Notes: generated by a model from the sequence alone, not told the origin. 41,967 nucleotides of DNA from JACJYC01 sp964558465 (GCA_964558465.1 CAZLEF010000062.1:1-41967); one strand, 5' to 3'. Positions 17,801-26,179 are shown, numbered from the stretch's first letter. A program made the numbers and translations.

Positions 17801-18063
17801 AACCGGAAGGACTCAAGGGCATCCAGCGCTCGCAGACCAACCTTCAGGCCGTATTGTTCGGCGCAAGCAGGTATGTCAACGATATCGAAGGCTCACCCAG
17901 CCAAATGGTTCGGCTGACCGTAGACAAGGCCCGCCACGAAACCCGGACTGTGCTGGACAAAGTGAATGCTTTCCTTGCCGGCGATTATGCGGCTTACAGG
18001 CAAAAGGTGGAGGCGTTGCAGTATTCTTTGTTTAAGACTTTGGAGCCGGTTCGAATGGAATAG
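14845..18063 (+). CDS. Exported VPS10/BNR Asp-box beta-propeller protein (1072 aa)
   Basis: A signal peptide covers residues 1-20 (ending LFGQ). Residues about 25-720 carry about ten Asp-box signatures of the form SxDGGxTW, such as KSLDGGKTW, RTKDGGKTW, ISRDGGNTW and FSIDGGDNW, which mark two stacked sialidase/VPS10-type propellers. The C-terminal third has a FlgD-like Ig strand set (INVFNTKGDTIRTYSA, MNRISWNLRRNG) split by a 45-residue Lys/Ala/Pro/Glu-rich linker, then a helical region. Homologues are often labelled glycosyl hydrolase or sortilin-like; I see no evidence for a specific catalytic activity. No T9SS domain is present, so a periplasmic or outer-membrane location is likely. Its own promoter precedes it. 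Confidence 0.9.
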   Translation: MRLFRILLLLALVPSFLFGQKIDLSQFKELQIRNLGPAGMSGRVTAIDVDLSDPDIIYAGAASGGVWKSVNGGITWSPVFDDQPVQAIGAIAINQRNPSVVWVGTGEGNPRNSLNTGEGIYKSLDGGKTWKCMGLEKTKTIHRIIVNRDNPDIVFAAALGSPWGPNEERGVFRTKDGGKTWEKVLYVNDQTGCADLIVDPSNPDKLIAAMWEHGRKPWTFNSGGPGSGLYITHDGGQNWEKRTEKDGLPKGDLGRMGLAIARNKPNILYALIEAKENALFKSTDGGAKWTKISDRNIGDRPFYYAEIYVDPRNENRLFNLYSSVTRSEDGGRSFDQIGNSIHPDHHAFWVHPENSDYMIEGNDGGLNISRDGGNTWRFAANLPLAQFYHISYDMDVPYNVAGGLQDNGSWVGPSAVWRSGGIINQDWQEVFFGDGFDVTFRPDNNRYVYAMSQGGNLGYVDRTTGQSKFIKPVHPENQTLRFNWNAAFAQDPFAPCGIFYGSQFLHYSADCGQNWTLLSPDLTTNDPEKQKQDQSGGLTIDATGAENHTTILAVGPSPANPNVIWVGTDDGNLQLTRDRGQTWTNLAPRLPGVKPGSWIPYIEVSARNAGEALVVVNDYRRNDFRPMVFHTSDYGQTWKQIADEKKVSGYALSVVQDPKEPRHLWLGTDLGLYFSIDGGDNWNKWTNGYPSVPTADLKIHPRENDLIAGTFGRAVWILDDLRPFRAMASTRGEVLKQPFKVFEAPDAYLARTRSYQGIRFTGDAEFSGANRSANAMITVWVKPEEKAPAEAGQAPADPKAKGNTEKKAEPGAKADGKKPAKRPEEVKINVFNTKGDTIRTYSAKVKDGMNRISWNLRRNGVRFPGRQQGFRQGGDGPAGPTVLPGVYKLVFTFGNLRDSTLVTVHDDPRLNVTPGDYQQRETVYNDYAGIIKAATQGYERLQEARKTVDRVEGALVNLPDSTRKKMTDLGKTLKDTLASLEKLYTQPEGLKGIQRSQTNLQAVLFGASRYVNDIEGSPSQMVRLTVDKARHETRTVLDKVNAFLAGDYAAYRQKVEALQYSLFKTLEPVRME

Positions 18064-18162
18064 TTTTTGGTGGTTTATGGTGGTTTATTATGGTTAGCTG
18101 CCGGCAAACAACAATGAACAATGCGAATCAATAGTTAAAAAGGCGGGTTGGGGGCAGCAACT

Positions 18163-18236
18163 CAACACAAGGACACAAAGGTTTCACAAAGCCCACCAAG
18201 GAAATTGTGACTTTGTGCTTCCCCTTGTGTCTTTCC
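18163..18236. repeat. ACACAAGG/CACAAAG imperfect inverted repeat between convergent genes
   Basis: Left-arm units ACACAAGG, ACACAAAGG and CACAAAG (18166-18191) face right-arm complements CTTTGTG and CCTTGTGT (18211-18230). The element lies between the stops at 18063 (+) and 18298 (-). It is a degenerate member of the intergenic repeat class seen elsewhere in the window, and a two-way terminator role is inferred. Confidence 0.65.
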
Positions 18237-18297
18237 GGCTAGGCGGGACAGGTCGTGTTAAAAGCGGCTCCGGCGGGCGAAGCGACATTAAACCCCA

Positions 18298-19593
18298 TCA
18301 AACATTCCGGATCAGGATCATCGGTTTGTCCAGATTGGCGATGGTCGTACCGTAGGGCATCATTTCAAATCCCAGGCGGGTGAAGATCTTGCCCTGGCCC
18401 GGCCTGCAATGAGCCTGGATGGGCGCTCCTTCCGCCTGCAGCACAGCCTGGTGGGCCAGCCAGAAACCGGCTTCCGGCAAAACGCTCACAAAGTGGCTCA
18501 ACAGGAAAAAATCCTGCATGGCCGCCTTGTCGCGCCGTTGCCCCCAGATGGCAGCGGCAACCACTTCCTGGTTTTGGCGTATGGTCCAGACCTCGCTCTG
18601 GGAATCTGTTTCGGCGTTACCGAGTTTGGATGCAATAAAATCCAGGGCCTTTTTCCGGTCGCCTTCATCGAGCGTTCTGTGGAACCGGATATCCAGCGCG
18701 ACACATTGATCGATGTATTCGGCAGCCAGGCCGGCTTCCGAAGGCAGGAACCATTTCCAGTATGGGTCGCGGCGAAACCAGCTCAGTTGCCGTTTGGCAA
18801 ACCGCCTGGAGTTCTGTTTGATGGCGTCGACTGCGGCTTCCAGGCTGCATTTCCCTTCGAAATGTTCAAACAACTCCTGGTAACCGACGGTTTGCAGGGC
18901 GTTGTAATGGCGGGAAGGGTATAAGGCCCTGGCCTCCTCCACCAGACCCTTGGCGATCATTTCGTCCACCCGGGCGTTCACCCGGTCGTAGAGCGCCTCC
19001 CTCGACAAATGGAGTTGGATATAGATGGGTTTGAATTCGCGTTTTAAAGGGGTTTGCTGGCGAAAGCTGGAAAACGCCTGCCCGGTCGCCCTCGACACCG
19101 CAATTGCCCGGATCAGGCGCGCGGGATTGTTCAGATCAACTTCGTGGTAATAGACCGGGTCCAGTTCCAGCAATTCATTCTGCAGGGCTTCCAGTCCTTC
19201 CTGTTTCAGTTTTTTCTCCACCTCTTCCCGCACATCCAGCGGCATATCGGGAAATTCATCCAGGCCCTCGCTCACTGCTTTGATGTACAAGCCCGATCCG
19301 CCCACCAGAATGGCTTTATCTTTTTCATGGAAAAGGGCTTCGAGTTGGTCAAGGGCTTGTTTTTCAAACTGACCGACGCTGTAATGTTCCTGTATGGAGA
19401 GGTTTCCGATAAAAAAATGGGGCGCCGCTGCCAGTTCCTGCGCATCCGGTTTGGCCGTGCCGATAGAAGTTTCCTTAAAAAACTGGCGGCTGTCGGCAGA
19501 AAGAATGGCCGTATCATAACGTTGGGCAAGCTGAATGGCAAATCTGGTTTTTCCGCTTGCGGTCGGTCCGGCAATAACGATCAGATGTTTCAT
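18298..19593 (-). CDS. miaA: tRNA dimethylallyltransferase with C-terminal GNAT-like extension
   Basis: MiaA adds a dimethylallyl group to adenine 37 of tRNAs reading UNN codons. The P-loop GPTASGKT at residues 9-16, the SADSRQ loop near 34-39, the GGSGLYIKA segment near 97 and the QTVGYQE region near 236 all match. The usual enzyme ends near residue 290-300 (RFAKRQLSWFRRDPYWKWF). Here about 130 more residues follow. They end with a beta-strand/helix pattern and IFTRLGFEMM, which resembles the end of a GNAT acyltransferase fold. The start at 19593 (MKHLIVI) places the P-loop at the usual distance; an ATG at 19611 would add six residues. The gene converges with the Asp-box protein gene. Confidence 0.93.
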   Translation of the reverse strand: MKHLIVIAGPTASGKTRFAIQLAQRYDTAILSADSRQFFKETSIGTAKPDAQELAAAPHFFIGNLSIQEHYSVGQFEKQALDQLEALFHEKDKAILVGGSGLYIKAVSEGLDEFPDMPLDVREEVEKKLKQEGLEALQNELLELDPVYYHEVDLNNPARLIRAIAVSRATGQAFSSFRQQTPLKREFKPIYIQLHLSREALYDRVNARVDEMIAKGLVEEARALYPSRHYNALQTVGYQELFEHFEGKCSLEAAVDAIKQNSRRFAKRQLSWFRRDPYWKWFLPSEAGLAAEYIDQCVALDIRFHRTLDEGDRKKALDFIASKLGNAETDSQSEVWTIRQNQEVVAAAIWGQRRDKAAMQDFFLLSHFVSVLPEAGFWLAHQAVLQAEGAPIQAHCRPGQGKIFTRLGFEMMPYGTTIANLDKPMILIRNV

Positions 19594-19705
19594 GGGGGCG
19601 AAGATAGGCATTCCGGATTGGGTTTAAAGTCATTTCTGCCGGCGCCAACGCCGGAAAACCCCGGCTTGAACTGTTGGATCGCAAAATTGTTTAAATATTA
19701 TCGCT

Positions 19706-19740
19706 TTTGGTAAAGAATTGCCTGACATTTACTAGATTTG
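19706..19740 (+). promoter_or_regulatory. Bacteroidota-type promoter, TTTG-N23-TAGATTTG
   Basis: TAGATTTG at 19733-19740 is a full match to the -7 box. TTTG at 19706-19709 is at the long end of the allowed spacing (23 bases). The start would be near 19747, giving a 54-base leader for the Rel/SpoT gene. Confidence 0.55.
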
Positions 19741-19755
19741 TAGAATCAGTTTTGT

Positions 19756-19774
19756 GGCGCCAGGGGGTGGCGCC
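19756..19774 (+). promoter_or_regulatory. GC-rich leader hairpin before the Rel/SpoT gene
   Basis: GGCGCCA (19756-19762) and TGGCGCC (19768-19774) are exact complements around a GGGGG loop. The stem lies between the predicted start of transcription and the ATG at 19801, about 26 bases before it. Confidence 0.6.
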
Positions 19775-19800
19775 GTTGCCAAACCACTAAGTTGAACCCA

Positions 19801-22026
19801 ATGTCGGATGTACTGGTAATCCCGGAACAGGAGCGGCAGATCATCGAAGCGGCGTACCAGGATATGCTCTCTACGGTCAAATCAATGGATGAAGAGGACC
19901 GCCGCAATATCCAGGCTGCTTATGAACTGGCCCTTGAAGCCCATTCCCATCAAAGGCGGAAATCGGGAGAGCCCTACATTTTGCATCCCATAGCCGTCGC
20001 CAAGATCTGCACCAATGAAATCGGACTGGGGCCAACGGCTGTCATCGCCGCGCTTTTGCACGATGTTGTAGAGGATACGCCGATCTCATTGGGGGATATC
20101 CGGGTCAAATTCGGCGACCGCATTGCGGATATTGTAGACGGGCTCACCAAACTGGACAGTGCCTATAATAACGAAAGCCCTCAGGCTGAGAATTTCAAAA
20201 AGGTACTCAGCACCCTGGTGGAAGACGTCCGGGTGGTCCTGATCAAAATGGCCGACAGGCTGCACAATATGCGGACCCTCGGCGCCATGCCGCGGCACAA
20301 ACAACTGAAAATTGCAGCCGAAACCAACTTCATCTACGCTCCCCTGGCCCATCGCCTCGGTTTGTATGCCTTCCGGACGGAGTACCTTGACCTGTGCATG
20401 AAGATCACCGACCCGGAACACTACCGCGAAGTGGCCGAAAAACTTGCCGAAACCAAACGCTCACGGGAGTCTTATATCGAGGAATTTATCGAGCCTTTAA
20501 AAAAAAGGCTGGATGAACTCCAGATCAAATACCGCATCATCGGCCGGCCCAAATCCATTTATTCCATCTGGAACAAACTCAAAAACAAAGGGGTCGCCTT
20601 TGAAGAAATATACGACCTTTTTGCTATCCGAATCGTCCTGGACGTACCCAGGACGCTGGAAAAACAAATGTGCTGGATCGTTTATTCCATCGTTACCGAC
20701 GTGCACATTCCGATCCCTGAACGGTTAAAGGACTGGGTTACCACCCCAAAAAGCAACGGGTACGAATCGCTGCATACCACCGTGATCGGCCCGAGAGGCA
20801 GGTATGTGGAAGTTCAGATCCGGACTGAGCGGATGGATGAAATTGCAGAGCGCGGGTTTGCCGCCCATTGGAAATACAAAGGCATCAACGGCCAACCCGA
20901 CGTATACGAGCGGTGGCTGGATACCGTCCGGGAGATCCTTGAAGACCCCAACAGCGACGCGGTCGAGTTCCTCGGTGATTTCCGGACCAATAACCTTTTC
21001 CACGAAGAAGTATACGTTTTCACCCCTAAAGGTGACATGAAGGTTTTGCCGTTGGGCGCTTCTGCTTTGGATTTTGCCTTCAGCATCCACTCGGATGTCG
21101 GTTACCATTGCACCTCGATCAGGGTCAACAACAAGTTGCAACCGATGGGGTACAAACTGAAAAACGGCGACCAGGTCCAGATCCTGACCAGTAAAAACCA
21201 AAAACCCAGCGAAGACTGGCTCAAAATGGTTTTTACCGGAAAGGCAAAAGCCAAGATCCGCTCATCCCTCAAGGAAGAACGCCGGCAAAAGGGCGAGTTT
21301 GCCAGGGAATCCATCGAGCGGAAGCTGAAAAACATGAAGGTCAACGATATCGAGGATGCCGTTGAGCGCATGGTCAGGTTTTATGATTATACTTCCCATG
21401 TGGATTTTTTCTATGACCTCGCGGTTGAAGAGCTTCACATGCAGGATATCTTCAAACCTTTTAAGGAGGAAGGCGGCAGGTTGATCGAAAAACCGGTCAT
21501 TACAGAAGTCAAACCGGATGAAACCCAACCGGATATCAAGCGGAAACCCGACCGGAAAATTATCGCCAAACCCAGGCTTATGATCAACGGCGAACCCGCT
21601 GATGCTTACGAGTATTCTTTCGCCAATTGCTGCAACCCGGTCCAGGGCGACGAGGTTTTCGCCTATCTGACCTCCAACGCAGGCCTGAAAATCCACCGGG
21701 CCAATTGCCCGAATGCAGCCAACCTGATGGCCAACTACGGCTATCGCGTGATGAAGGCCGAATGGTCTTCCACCACCAATATCACCTTTGTAGCCGACCT
21801 GCTGATCACCGGCGTGGATGCGGGAAGGGGCGTCATTGAAAGTCTGTCGCATGAAATTTCTTCCTTGCTTCAGCTGAATATACGGTCGTTTAATATTCAC
21901 GCCACTGAAGAAGGCGGATTTGAAGCCAGGATCAGTCTGCTGGTGGCCAATACCGACCAACTGTACCTGGCCATTAAAGCCTTGCAGAAACTGGAACATG
22001 TTTCTTCCGTTACGCGGGTGGAGTGA
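19801..22026 (+). CDS. rel: Bifunctional (p)ppGpp synthetase/hydrolase (Rel/SpoT family)
   Basis: This enzyme makes and degrades the stringent-response alarmone (p)ppGpp. The 741-aa product has the full long-RSH layout. The HD hydrolase domain spans about residues 40-190, with HQRRKSGEPYILHPIAVA and the catalytic LLHDVVEDT. The synthetase domain lies at about 240-360, with GRPKSIYSIWNK and SNGYESLHTTV. A TGS domain follows at about 400-465, then a helical and Cys-containing region (NCCNPVQGDE) and a C-terminal ACT domain. Both hydrolase and synthetase motifs look intact, so it should be bifunctional. A TTG codon at 19792 would add three residues, but the ATG at 19801 is the more natural start. 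A promoter and a GC-rich leader hairpin precede it. Confidence 0.96.
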   Translation: MSDVLVIPEQERQIIEAAYQDMLSTVKSMDEEDRRNIQAAYELALEAHSHQRRKSGEPYILHPIAVAKICTNEIGLGPTAVIAALLHDVVEDTPISLGDIRVKFGDRIADIVDGLTKLDSAYNNESPQAENFKKVLSTLVEDVRVVLIKMADRLHNMRTLGAMPRHKQLKIAAETNFIYAPLAHRLGLYAFRTEYLDLCMKITDPEHYREVAEKLAETKRSRESYIEEFIEPLKKRLDELQIKYRIIGRPKSIYSIWNKLKNKGVAFEEIYDLFAIRIVLDVPRTLEKQMCWIVYSIVTDVHIPIPERLKDWVTTPKSNGYESLHTTVIGPRGRYVEVQIRTERMDEIAERGFAAHWKYKGINGQPDVYERWLDTVREILEDPNSDAVEFLGDFRTNNLFHEEVYVFTPKGDMKVLPLGASALDFAFSIHSDVGYHCTSIRVNNKLQPMGYKLKNGDQVQILTSKNQKPSEDWLKMVFTGKAKAKIRSSLKEERRQKGEFARESIERKLKNMKVNDIEDAVERMVRFYDYTSHVDFFYDLAVEELHMQDIFKPFKEEGGRLIEKPVITEVKPDETQPDIKRKPDRKIIAKPRLMINGEPADAYEYSFANCCNPVQGDEVFAYLTSNAGLKIHRANCPNAANLMANYGYRVMKAEWSSTTNITFVADLLITGVDAGRGVIESLSHEISSLLQLNIRSFNIHATEEGGFEARISLLVANTDQLYLAIKALQKLEHVSSVTRVE

Positions 22027-22107
22027 AGGATATTGGAGGGTGTTTATTGTTGTTTTGATGGTTCATTATCGTTGACGGACATTAACAAACCATTGACTTA
22101 CATTGTT

Positions 22108-22115
22108 TATCTTTG
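22108..22115 (+). promoter_or_regulatory. -7 box TATCTTTG before the Fur-family gene
   Basis: TATCTTTG is a full match to TAnnTTTG, but no TTG lies at the right distance upstream. The element covers the TTG at 22113 that would otherwise extend the reading frame, so it supports the ATG at 22134 as the true start. Confidence 0.5.
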
Positions 22116-22133
22116 TTTATTATTACAGTTGTT

Positions 22134-22652
22134 ATGAACGAATCGGTCATCAAGGAAGTCAAAAATATTTTTTCAGCCCACCTGGAAAAACACGGCCTGC
22201 GCAAGACCCCTGAGCGCTATGCGATTCTGGAAGAGATCTACAAACGAAGCGACCACTTTGATGCGGAGGCGCTTTATATCCATATGAAGACCCAAAATTA
22301 CCGGGTCAGCCGTGCGACGGTTTACAATACGCTCGATTTGCTGGTCCATTGCGACCTGGTAAAAAAACACCAGTTTGGCAAGAACCTGGCCCAGTACGAA
22401 AAATCCTACGGTTACAAACAACACGATCACCTCATCTGCGTGGATTGCGGCAAAGTGCTTGAATTTTGTGATCCGCGCATCCAGCAGATCAAAAATATGA
22501 TGGGCGAATTACTGCATTTTAATGTCACTCACCACGCGTTGAATCTCTACGGCCAATGCAACGGGGCTTGCCCGCGCACAGCAGATGCCGGGCAGGAGAA
22601 AGAACAAAAAGCGACCGGCAGCCTTTCTTCCGGGCCGGCTTCCCCGCGTTGA
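22134..22652 (+). CDS. Fur family transcriptional regulator
   Basis: The 172-aa protein is a metal- or peroxide-responsive repressor of the Fur family. Residues about 15-90 form the winged-helix DNA-binding domain with the typical YRVSRATVYNTLDLLV recognition region. The dimerisation domain follows with the regulatory histidines (HDHLIC) and a structural zinc site made from CVDC (about residue 104) and a second pair CNGAC near residue 143. Sequence alone does not separate Fur, Zur and PerR. The C-terminal tail of about 25 residues is Gln/Glu/Ser-rich and not conserved. It follows Rel by 107 bp and probably has its own promoter (TATCTTTG at 22108). Confidence 0.92.
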   Translation: MNESVIKEVKNIFSAHLEKHGLRKTPERYAILEEIYKRSDHFDAEALYIHMKTQNYRVSRATVYNTLDLLVHCDLVKKHQFGKNLAQYEKSYGYKQHDHLICVDCGKVLEFCDPRIQQIKNMMGELLHFNVTHHALNLYGQCNGACPRTADAGQEKEQKATGSLSSGPASPR

Positions 22653-22670
22653 TGGTTAGTTGGCAGGCCA

Positions 22671-22720
22671 CAGTTGGCAGTTGGCAGTAGCCGATTCGAA
22701 TTTCGGCAATCTTTCGAATC
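22671..22720. repeat. TTGGCAGT tandem repeat plus GATTCGAA hairpin after the Fur-family gene
   Basis: CAGTTGGCAGTTGGCAGT fills 22671-22688. It is followed by exact complements GATTCGAA (22693-22700) and TTCGAATC (22713-22720). The hairpin could be the terminator of the Fur-family gene. It is not a tRNA: no acceptor stem or anticodon arm can be formed around it. Confidence 0.55.
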
Positions 22721-22807
22721 CAAGGTTTAGTGGTTAGTCAAATGAAAGTCGACCAAAGGTGAAACTATTCCTATCTTCACCCTTCAAACGAAAAATCGAC
22801 CGACGAT

Positions 22808-25800
22808 ATGAAATTTCAGTCCATTTGCCTCTTTGTTGCTTTAGCCATCCTTTTATCCGCTTGCACGGAACAGCCTCGTGAAAAAAAAGTGCTGGTGTTC
22901 AGCCGGACGATGGGATTCCGCCACGATTCCATTGAAGAAGGCCAACTGGCCATCAAAAGGTTGGGCCGGGAACACGGTTTCAACGTGTTTGTCACGGAAG
23001 ACCCTACCCTTTTCAAAGAGGATTTTTTGTCCACTTTCTCCGCCGTTATTTTCCTGAACACCACAGGCGATGTGCTGGACAACGCCCAACAGGCCGCTTT
23101 TGAGCGGTTCATTCAGGCCGGCGGCGGTTTTGTCGGCGTGCATTCGGCGGCAGATACGGAATATGACTGGGCCTGGTACGGCCAACTGGCCGGCGGGTAT
23201 TTCCACAGCCACCCCCAGATCCAGGAAGCCCAAATGGATGTGCTGGACGACAACCACCCGTCGACCGAAAAACTGGGCGCCAAACGCCTCGCCCGCACCG
23301 ACGAATGGTACAACTACAAATCCTTCAACAAAGACGTCAATGTCCTGGTCAAACTGGATGAAAGCTCCTACCAGGGCGGCAATATGAACGGCGACCATCC
23401 CATCTCCTGGTCCCACGAATTTGACGGGGGACGCGCCTTTTATACGGGTTGGGGGCATACCAAAGAAAGTTATAACGAGGAAACATTCCTCAAACACCTG
23501 CTCGGCGGCATCAACTGGGCCATCGGCAAAAACAAACTCGATTATTCCAACGCTACCTCTTACAATATTCCGCCCGAAAACCGGTTTGTCAAAACCATCC
23601 TGGCCTCCAACCTGGACGAGCCGATGGAACTGGACATTTTTGACGATGGCAGCGTGATCCTGGTCGAGCGCAAAGGCGCTGTAAAATTGTGGCGTCCGGA
23701 AACCCAATCGTTGGATTCTATCACAAATATCCCTGTTTTTAATGGGTTGGAAAACGGGTTGATGGGTGTTGCCATCGACCCCAACTACGAAGAAAACAAC
23801 TGGGTTTACGTTTATTATTCCGACCCTGATGAATCCGTCAACCAGATCGCCCGTTTTAATTTCGACGGCAAGACCTGGGATTATAACTCGGAAAAGGTCG
23901 TCCTCAAGGTCGACCATCAGCGGGAAACCTGCTGCCATTCCGGCGGCTCGCTGGCGTTTGACGACCAGGGGAACCTTTTCCTGTCCGTCGGCGACGATAC
24001 CAACCCCTTTGCTTCCGACGGTTTTGCACCGATCGACGAACGCCCGGGCCGAAGTTCATGGGACGCCCAGCGGACCAGCGGCAACACCAACGACCTGCGC
24101 GGCAAGGTCCTGCGCATCCACCCCGAACCCGACGGCAGTTATACCATTCCCAAAGGCAACCTCTTCCCGGAAGGAACGCCCAATACCCGGCCCGAGATTT
24201 ATGTCATGGGGTGCCGCAACCCCTTTCGCATCAGCATCGACAAAAAACGCGGCTGGCTTTATTGGGGCGATGTGGGCCCCGACAGCGGCAAAGACGGCGA
24301 AATGCGCGGCCCCAAGGGCTACGACATGATCAACCAGGCACAGAAACCCGGCAATTACGGATGGCCGTATTTCCGCGGCGGCGGGCATGTGTATTATGAT
24401 TACGACTTTGCGGCTGAAAAATCCGGCGAACTGTTCAATAAAGAAAAACCCATCAACGATTCGCCCAACAATACCGGGTTGCGCGAGTTGCCACCCTATG
24501 TCAAATCCCTGATCTGGTATTCCTACGACGAATCACCGGAGTTTCCGTGGGTGGGAACCGGCGGCAAAAACCCCATGGCAGGGCCCGTTTTTTACAGCTC
24601 CGACTTTGAAGGGGTGGAGAATGCTTTTCCGCCGTATTTCGACGACAAGCTCTTCATCTACGAATGGATGCGGCATTGGATCTATATCATTCACCTTGAC
24701 TCGCTGGGCAATTTTGTCCAGGCCGACCCTTTCATGCCCAACGGCGGTTTTTCCAGGCCGATGGACATGGCCTTCGGCAAAGACGGCGCCCTTTATATCC
24801 TGGAATACGGCGAGCAATGGTTTGCCAAAAACATGGACGCCCGGCTCACCAAAGTTGAATACGTCAAAGGCAATCGCAAACCGGTGGCCCGGATCGAAGC
24901 CAGTTTAACGGCCGGCGCAGCGCCCCTGACCGTGACTTTCGACGGGTCGGGGTCGGAAGATTTTGACGGCGACCGGATTACTTATGAATGGATCTTTACC
25001 GGCGAAACGGTGCAAAACCGGACGGCCTACCCCACCTTCACTTTCACCCGGCCGGGCATCTATCAGGCGCGGCTCCGGGTAAAAGACGCCACCGGGTCCA
25101 TTTCGGATGAAGCCCGGTTGGAGATCCAGGTAGGCAATGCGCCACCCGAAGTGGAACTGGCGGTGGCCGGTAACCAGAGTTTTTACTGGAACGGCCAACC
25201 GATTCAGTACCAGGTAAAAGTAACCGACCAGGAAGACGGCGCCACCAACGACAACACCATCGATCCGGCCCGCGTGAAGGTGGCCATTGATTTCCTGCCT
25301 GCAGGGTTTGATCTGGCGCAGGTAATGGGTCACCAGCAGGCCGGAGCCATCCCCACCGCCAATGTACAAGGCAAACAACTGATCGAAAAATCGGACTGCA
25401 AAAGCTGTCATGCGGAAGATAAACGGGTGAACGGCCCCAGTTACCTGGATGTAGCCCGAAAATATGCAGCCGATGAAAATGCATTGACGAAATTATCGCA
25501 AAAAATCATTGCCGGCGGCGGTGGCGTATGGGGCGAAACGGCGATGGCCGCTCACCCGCAACTGACGGCCGAACAGACCCGGGAAATGGTGAGGTATATT
25601 CTTTCCCTCGCCGGCGGCGGGCAGGCCGATGTCGCCGGTTTGCCGCTCCGGGGCGATTATCCTGCCGACAAACACGATCCGGCAAAAAAAGAAGGCGCCT
25701 ATGTGCTGATGGCTACCTATAACGACCGGGGCGCGGGCAATATCCGGTCCATCTCCACCCAGAATTCACTGGCCCTTATTGCACCGATGGTCCACCTCGA

Positions 25801-26179
25801 ACGAGGCCCCAAAGAGATGCGAAGTGTCCAGGCCAAATACGGCACGGTGTATTATACCAACGACGCCGTTGCTTTGTCGGGCGGTCAATACGCCGGCCTG
25901 CCCGGGCTTGACCTGACGGATATCGGATCGGTCATCGTGCATGCCGGCGCCGCAGGCGAAGCGGTGGTTGAATTGCACCTCGGCAGTCCGGGCGGGCCGT
26001 TGGCGGGCCAGGTAACATTGACAGCCACAGAAAAGGACAAAGGTGAATCCTTCACCCTGCCTGTGCAGGAAACCTCCGGGAAATACGACCTGTATTTTGT
26101 GGTGAAAAACGGGGAGGTGAAGCTGGACTGGGTGGAGTTCCGGCGGAAGGGGGAGGCGATTTCGATGGCGGGAGGGTGA
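22808..26179 (+). CDS. Multidomain lipoprotein: ThuA + PQQ-type sugar dehydrogenase + PKD + cytochrome c + CBM6-like
   Basis: A lipoprotein signal ends at Cys19 (lipobox LSAC), so the 1123-aa protein is envelope-anchored. The visible modules, in order, are as follows. A ThuA-like domain spans about 26-240 (start KKVLVFSRTMGFRHDS). A GSDH-type six-bladed propeller spans about 257-640, with HSGGSLAFDDQGNLFLSVGDD. A PKD domain spans about 690-775. A cytochrome c domain has the heme motif CKSCH at 864-868 and Met913 as a possible sixth ligand. A CBM6-like beta-sandwich spans about 962-1115. The likely job is oxidation of a sugar or polyol with electrons passed to the fused heme; the substrate is unknown. 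This module series occurs in other Bacteroidota and Planctomycetota. It is monocistronic here. Confidence 0.93.
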   Translation: MKFQSICLFVALAILLSACTEQPREKKVLVFSRTMGFRHDSIEEGQLAIKRLGREHGFNVFVTEDPTLFKEDFLSTFSAVIFLNTTGDVLDNAQQAAFERFIQAGGGFVGVHSAADTEYDWAWYGQLAGGYFHSHPQIQEAQMDVLDDNHPSTEKLGAKRLARTDEWYNYKSFNKDVNVLVKLDESSYQGGNMNGDHPISWSHEFDGGRAFYTGWGHTKESYNEETFLKHLLGGINWAIGKNKLDYSNATSYNIPPENRFVKTILASNLDEPMELDIFDDGSVILVERKGAVKLWRPETQSLDSITNIPVFNGLENGLMGVAIDPNYEENNWVYVYYSDPDESVNQIARFNFDGKTWDYNSEKVVLKVDHQRETCCHSGGSLAFDDQGNLFLSVGDDTNPFASDGFAPIDERPGRSSWDAQRTSGNTNDLRGKVLRIHPEPDGSYTIPKGNLFPEGTPNTRPEIYVMGCRNPFRISIDKKRGWLYWGDVGPDSGKDGEMRGPKGYDMINQAQKPGNYGWPYFRGGGHVYYDYDFAAEKSGELFNKEKPINDSPNNTGLRELPPYVKSLIWYSYDESPEFPWVGTGGKNPMAGPVFYSSDFEGVENAFPPYFDDKLFIYEWMRHWIYIIHLDSLGNFVQADPFMPNGGFSRPMDMAFGKDGALYILEYGEQWFAKNMDARLTKVEYVKGNRKPVARIEASLTAGAAPLTVTFDGSGSEDFDGDRITYEWIFTGETVQNRTAYPTFTFTRPGIYQARLRVKDATGSISDEARLEIQVGNAPPEVELAVAGNQSFYWNGQPIQYQVKVTDQEDGATNDNTIDPARVKVAIDFLPAGFDLAQVMGHQQAGAIPTANVQGKQLIEKSDCKSCHAEDKRVNGPSYLDVARKYAADENALTKLSQKIIAGGGGVWGETAMAAHPQLTAEQTREMVRYILSLAGGGQADVAGLPLRGDYPADKHDPAKKEGAYVLMATYNDRGAGNIRSISTQNSLALIAPMVHLERGPKEMRSVQAKYGTVYYTNDAVALSGGQYAGLPGLDLTDIGSVIVHAGAAGEAVVELHLGSPGGPLAGQVTLTATEKDKGESFTLPVQETSGKYDLYFVVKNGEVKLDWVEFRRKGEAISMAGG

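Noticed and set aside
22113..22133. TTG start giving a longer Fur-family protein
   Set aside because: The TTG lies inside a full-match -7 promoter box, and the ATG at 22134 begins the usual family N-terminus.
22713..22730. tRNA T-arm (TTCGAATCC)
   Set aside because: No acceptor stem, D-arm or anticodon loop can be drawn around it; it is one arm of a short hairpin.
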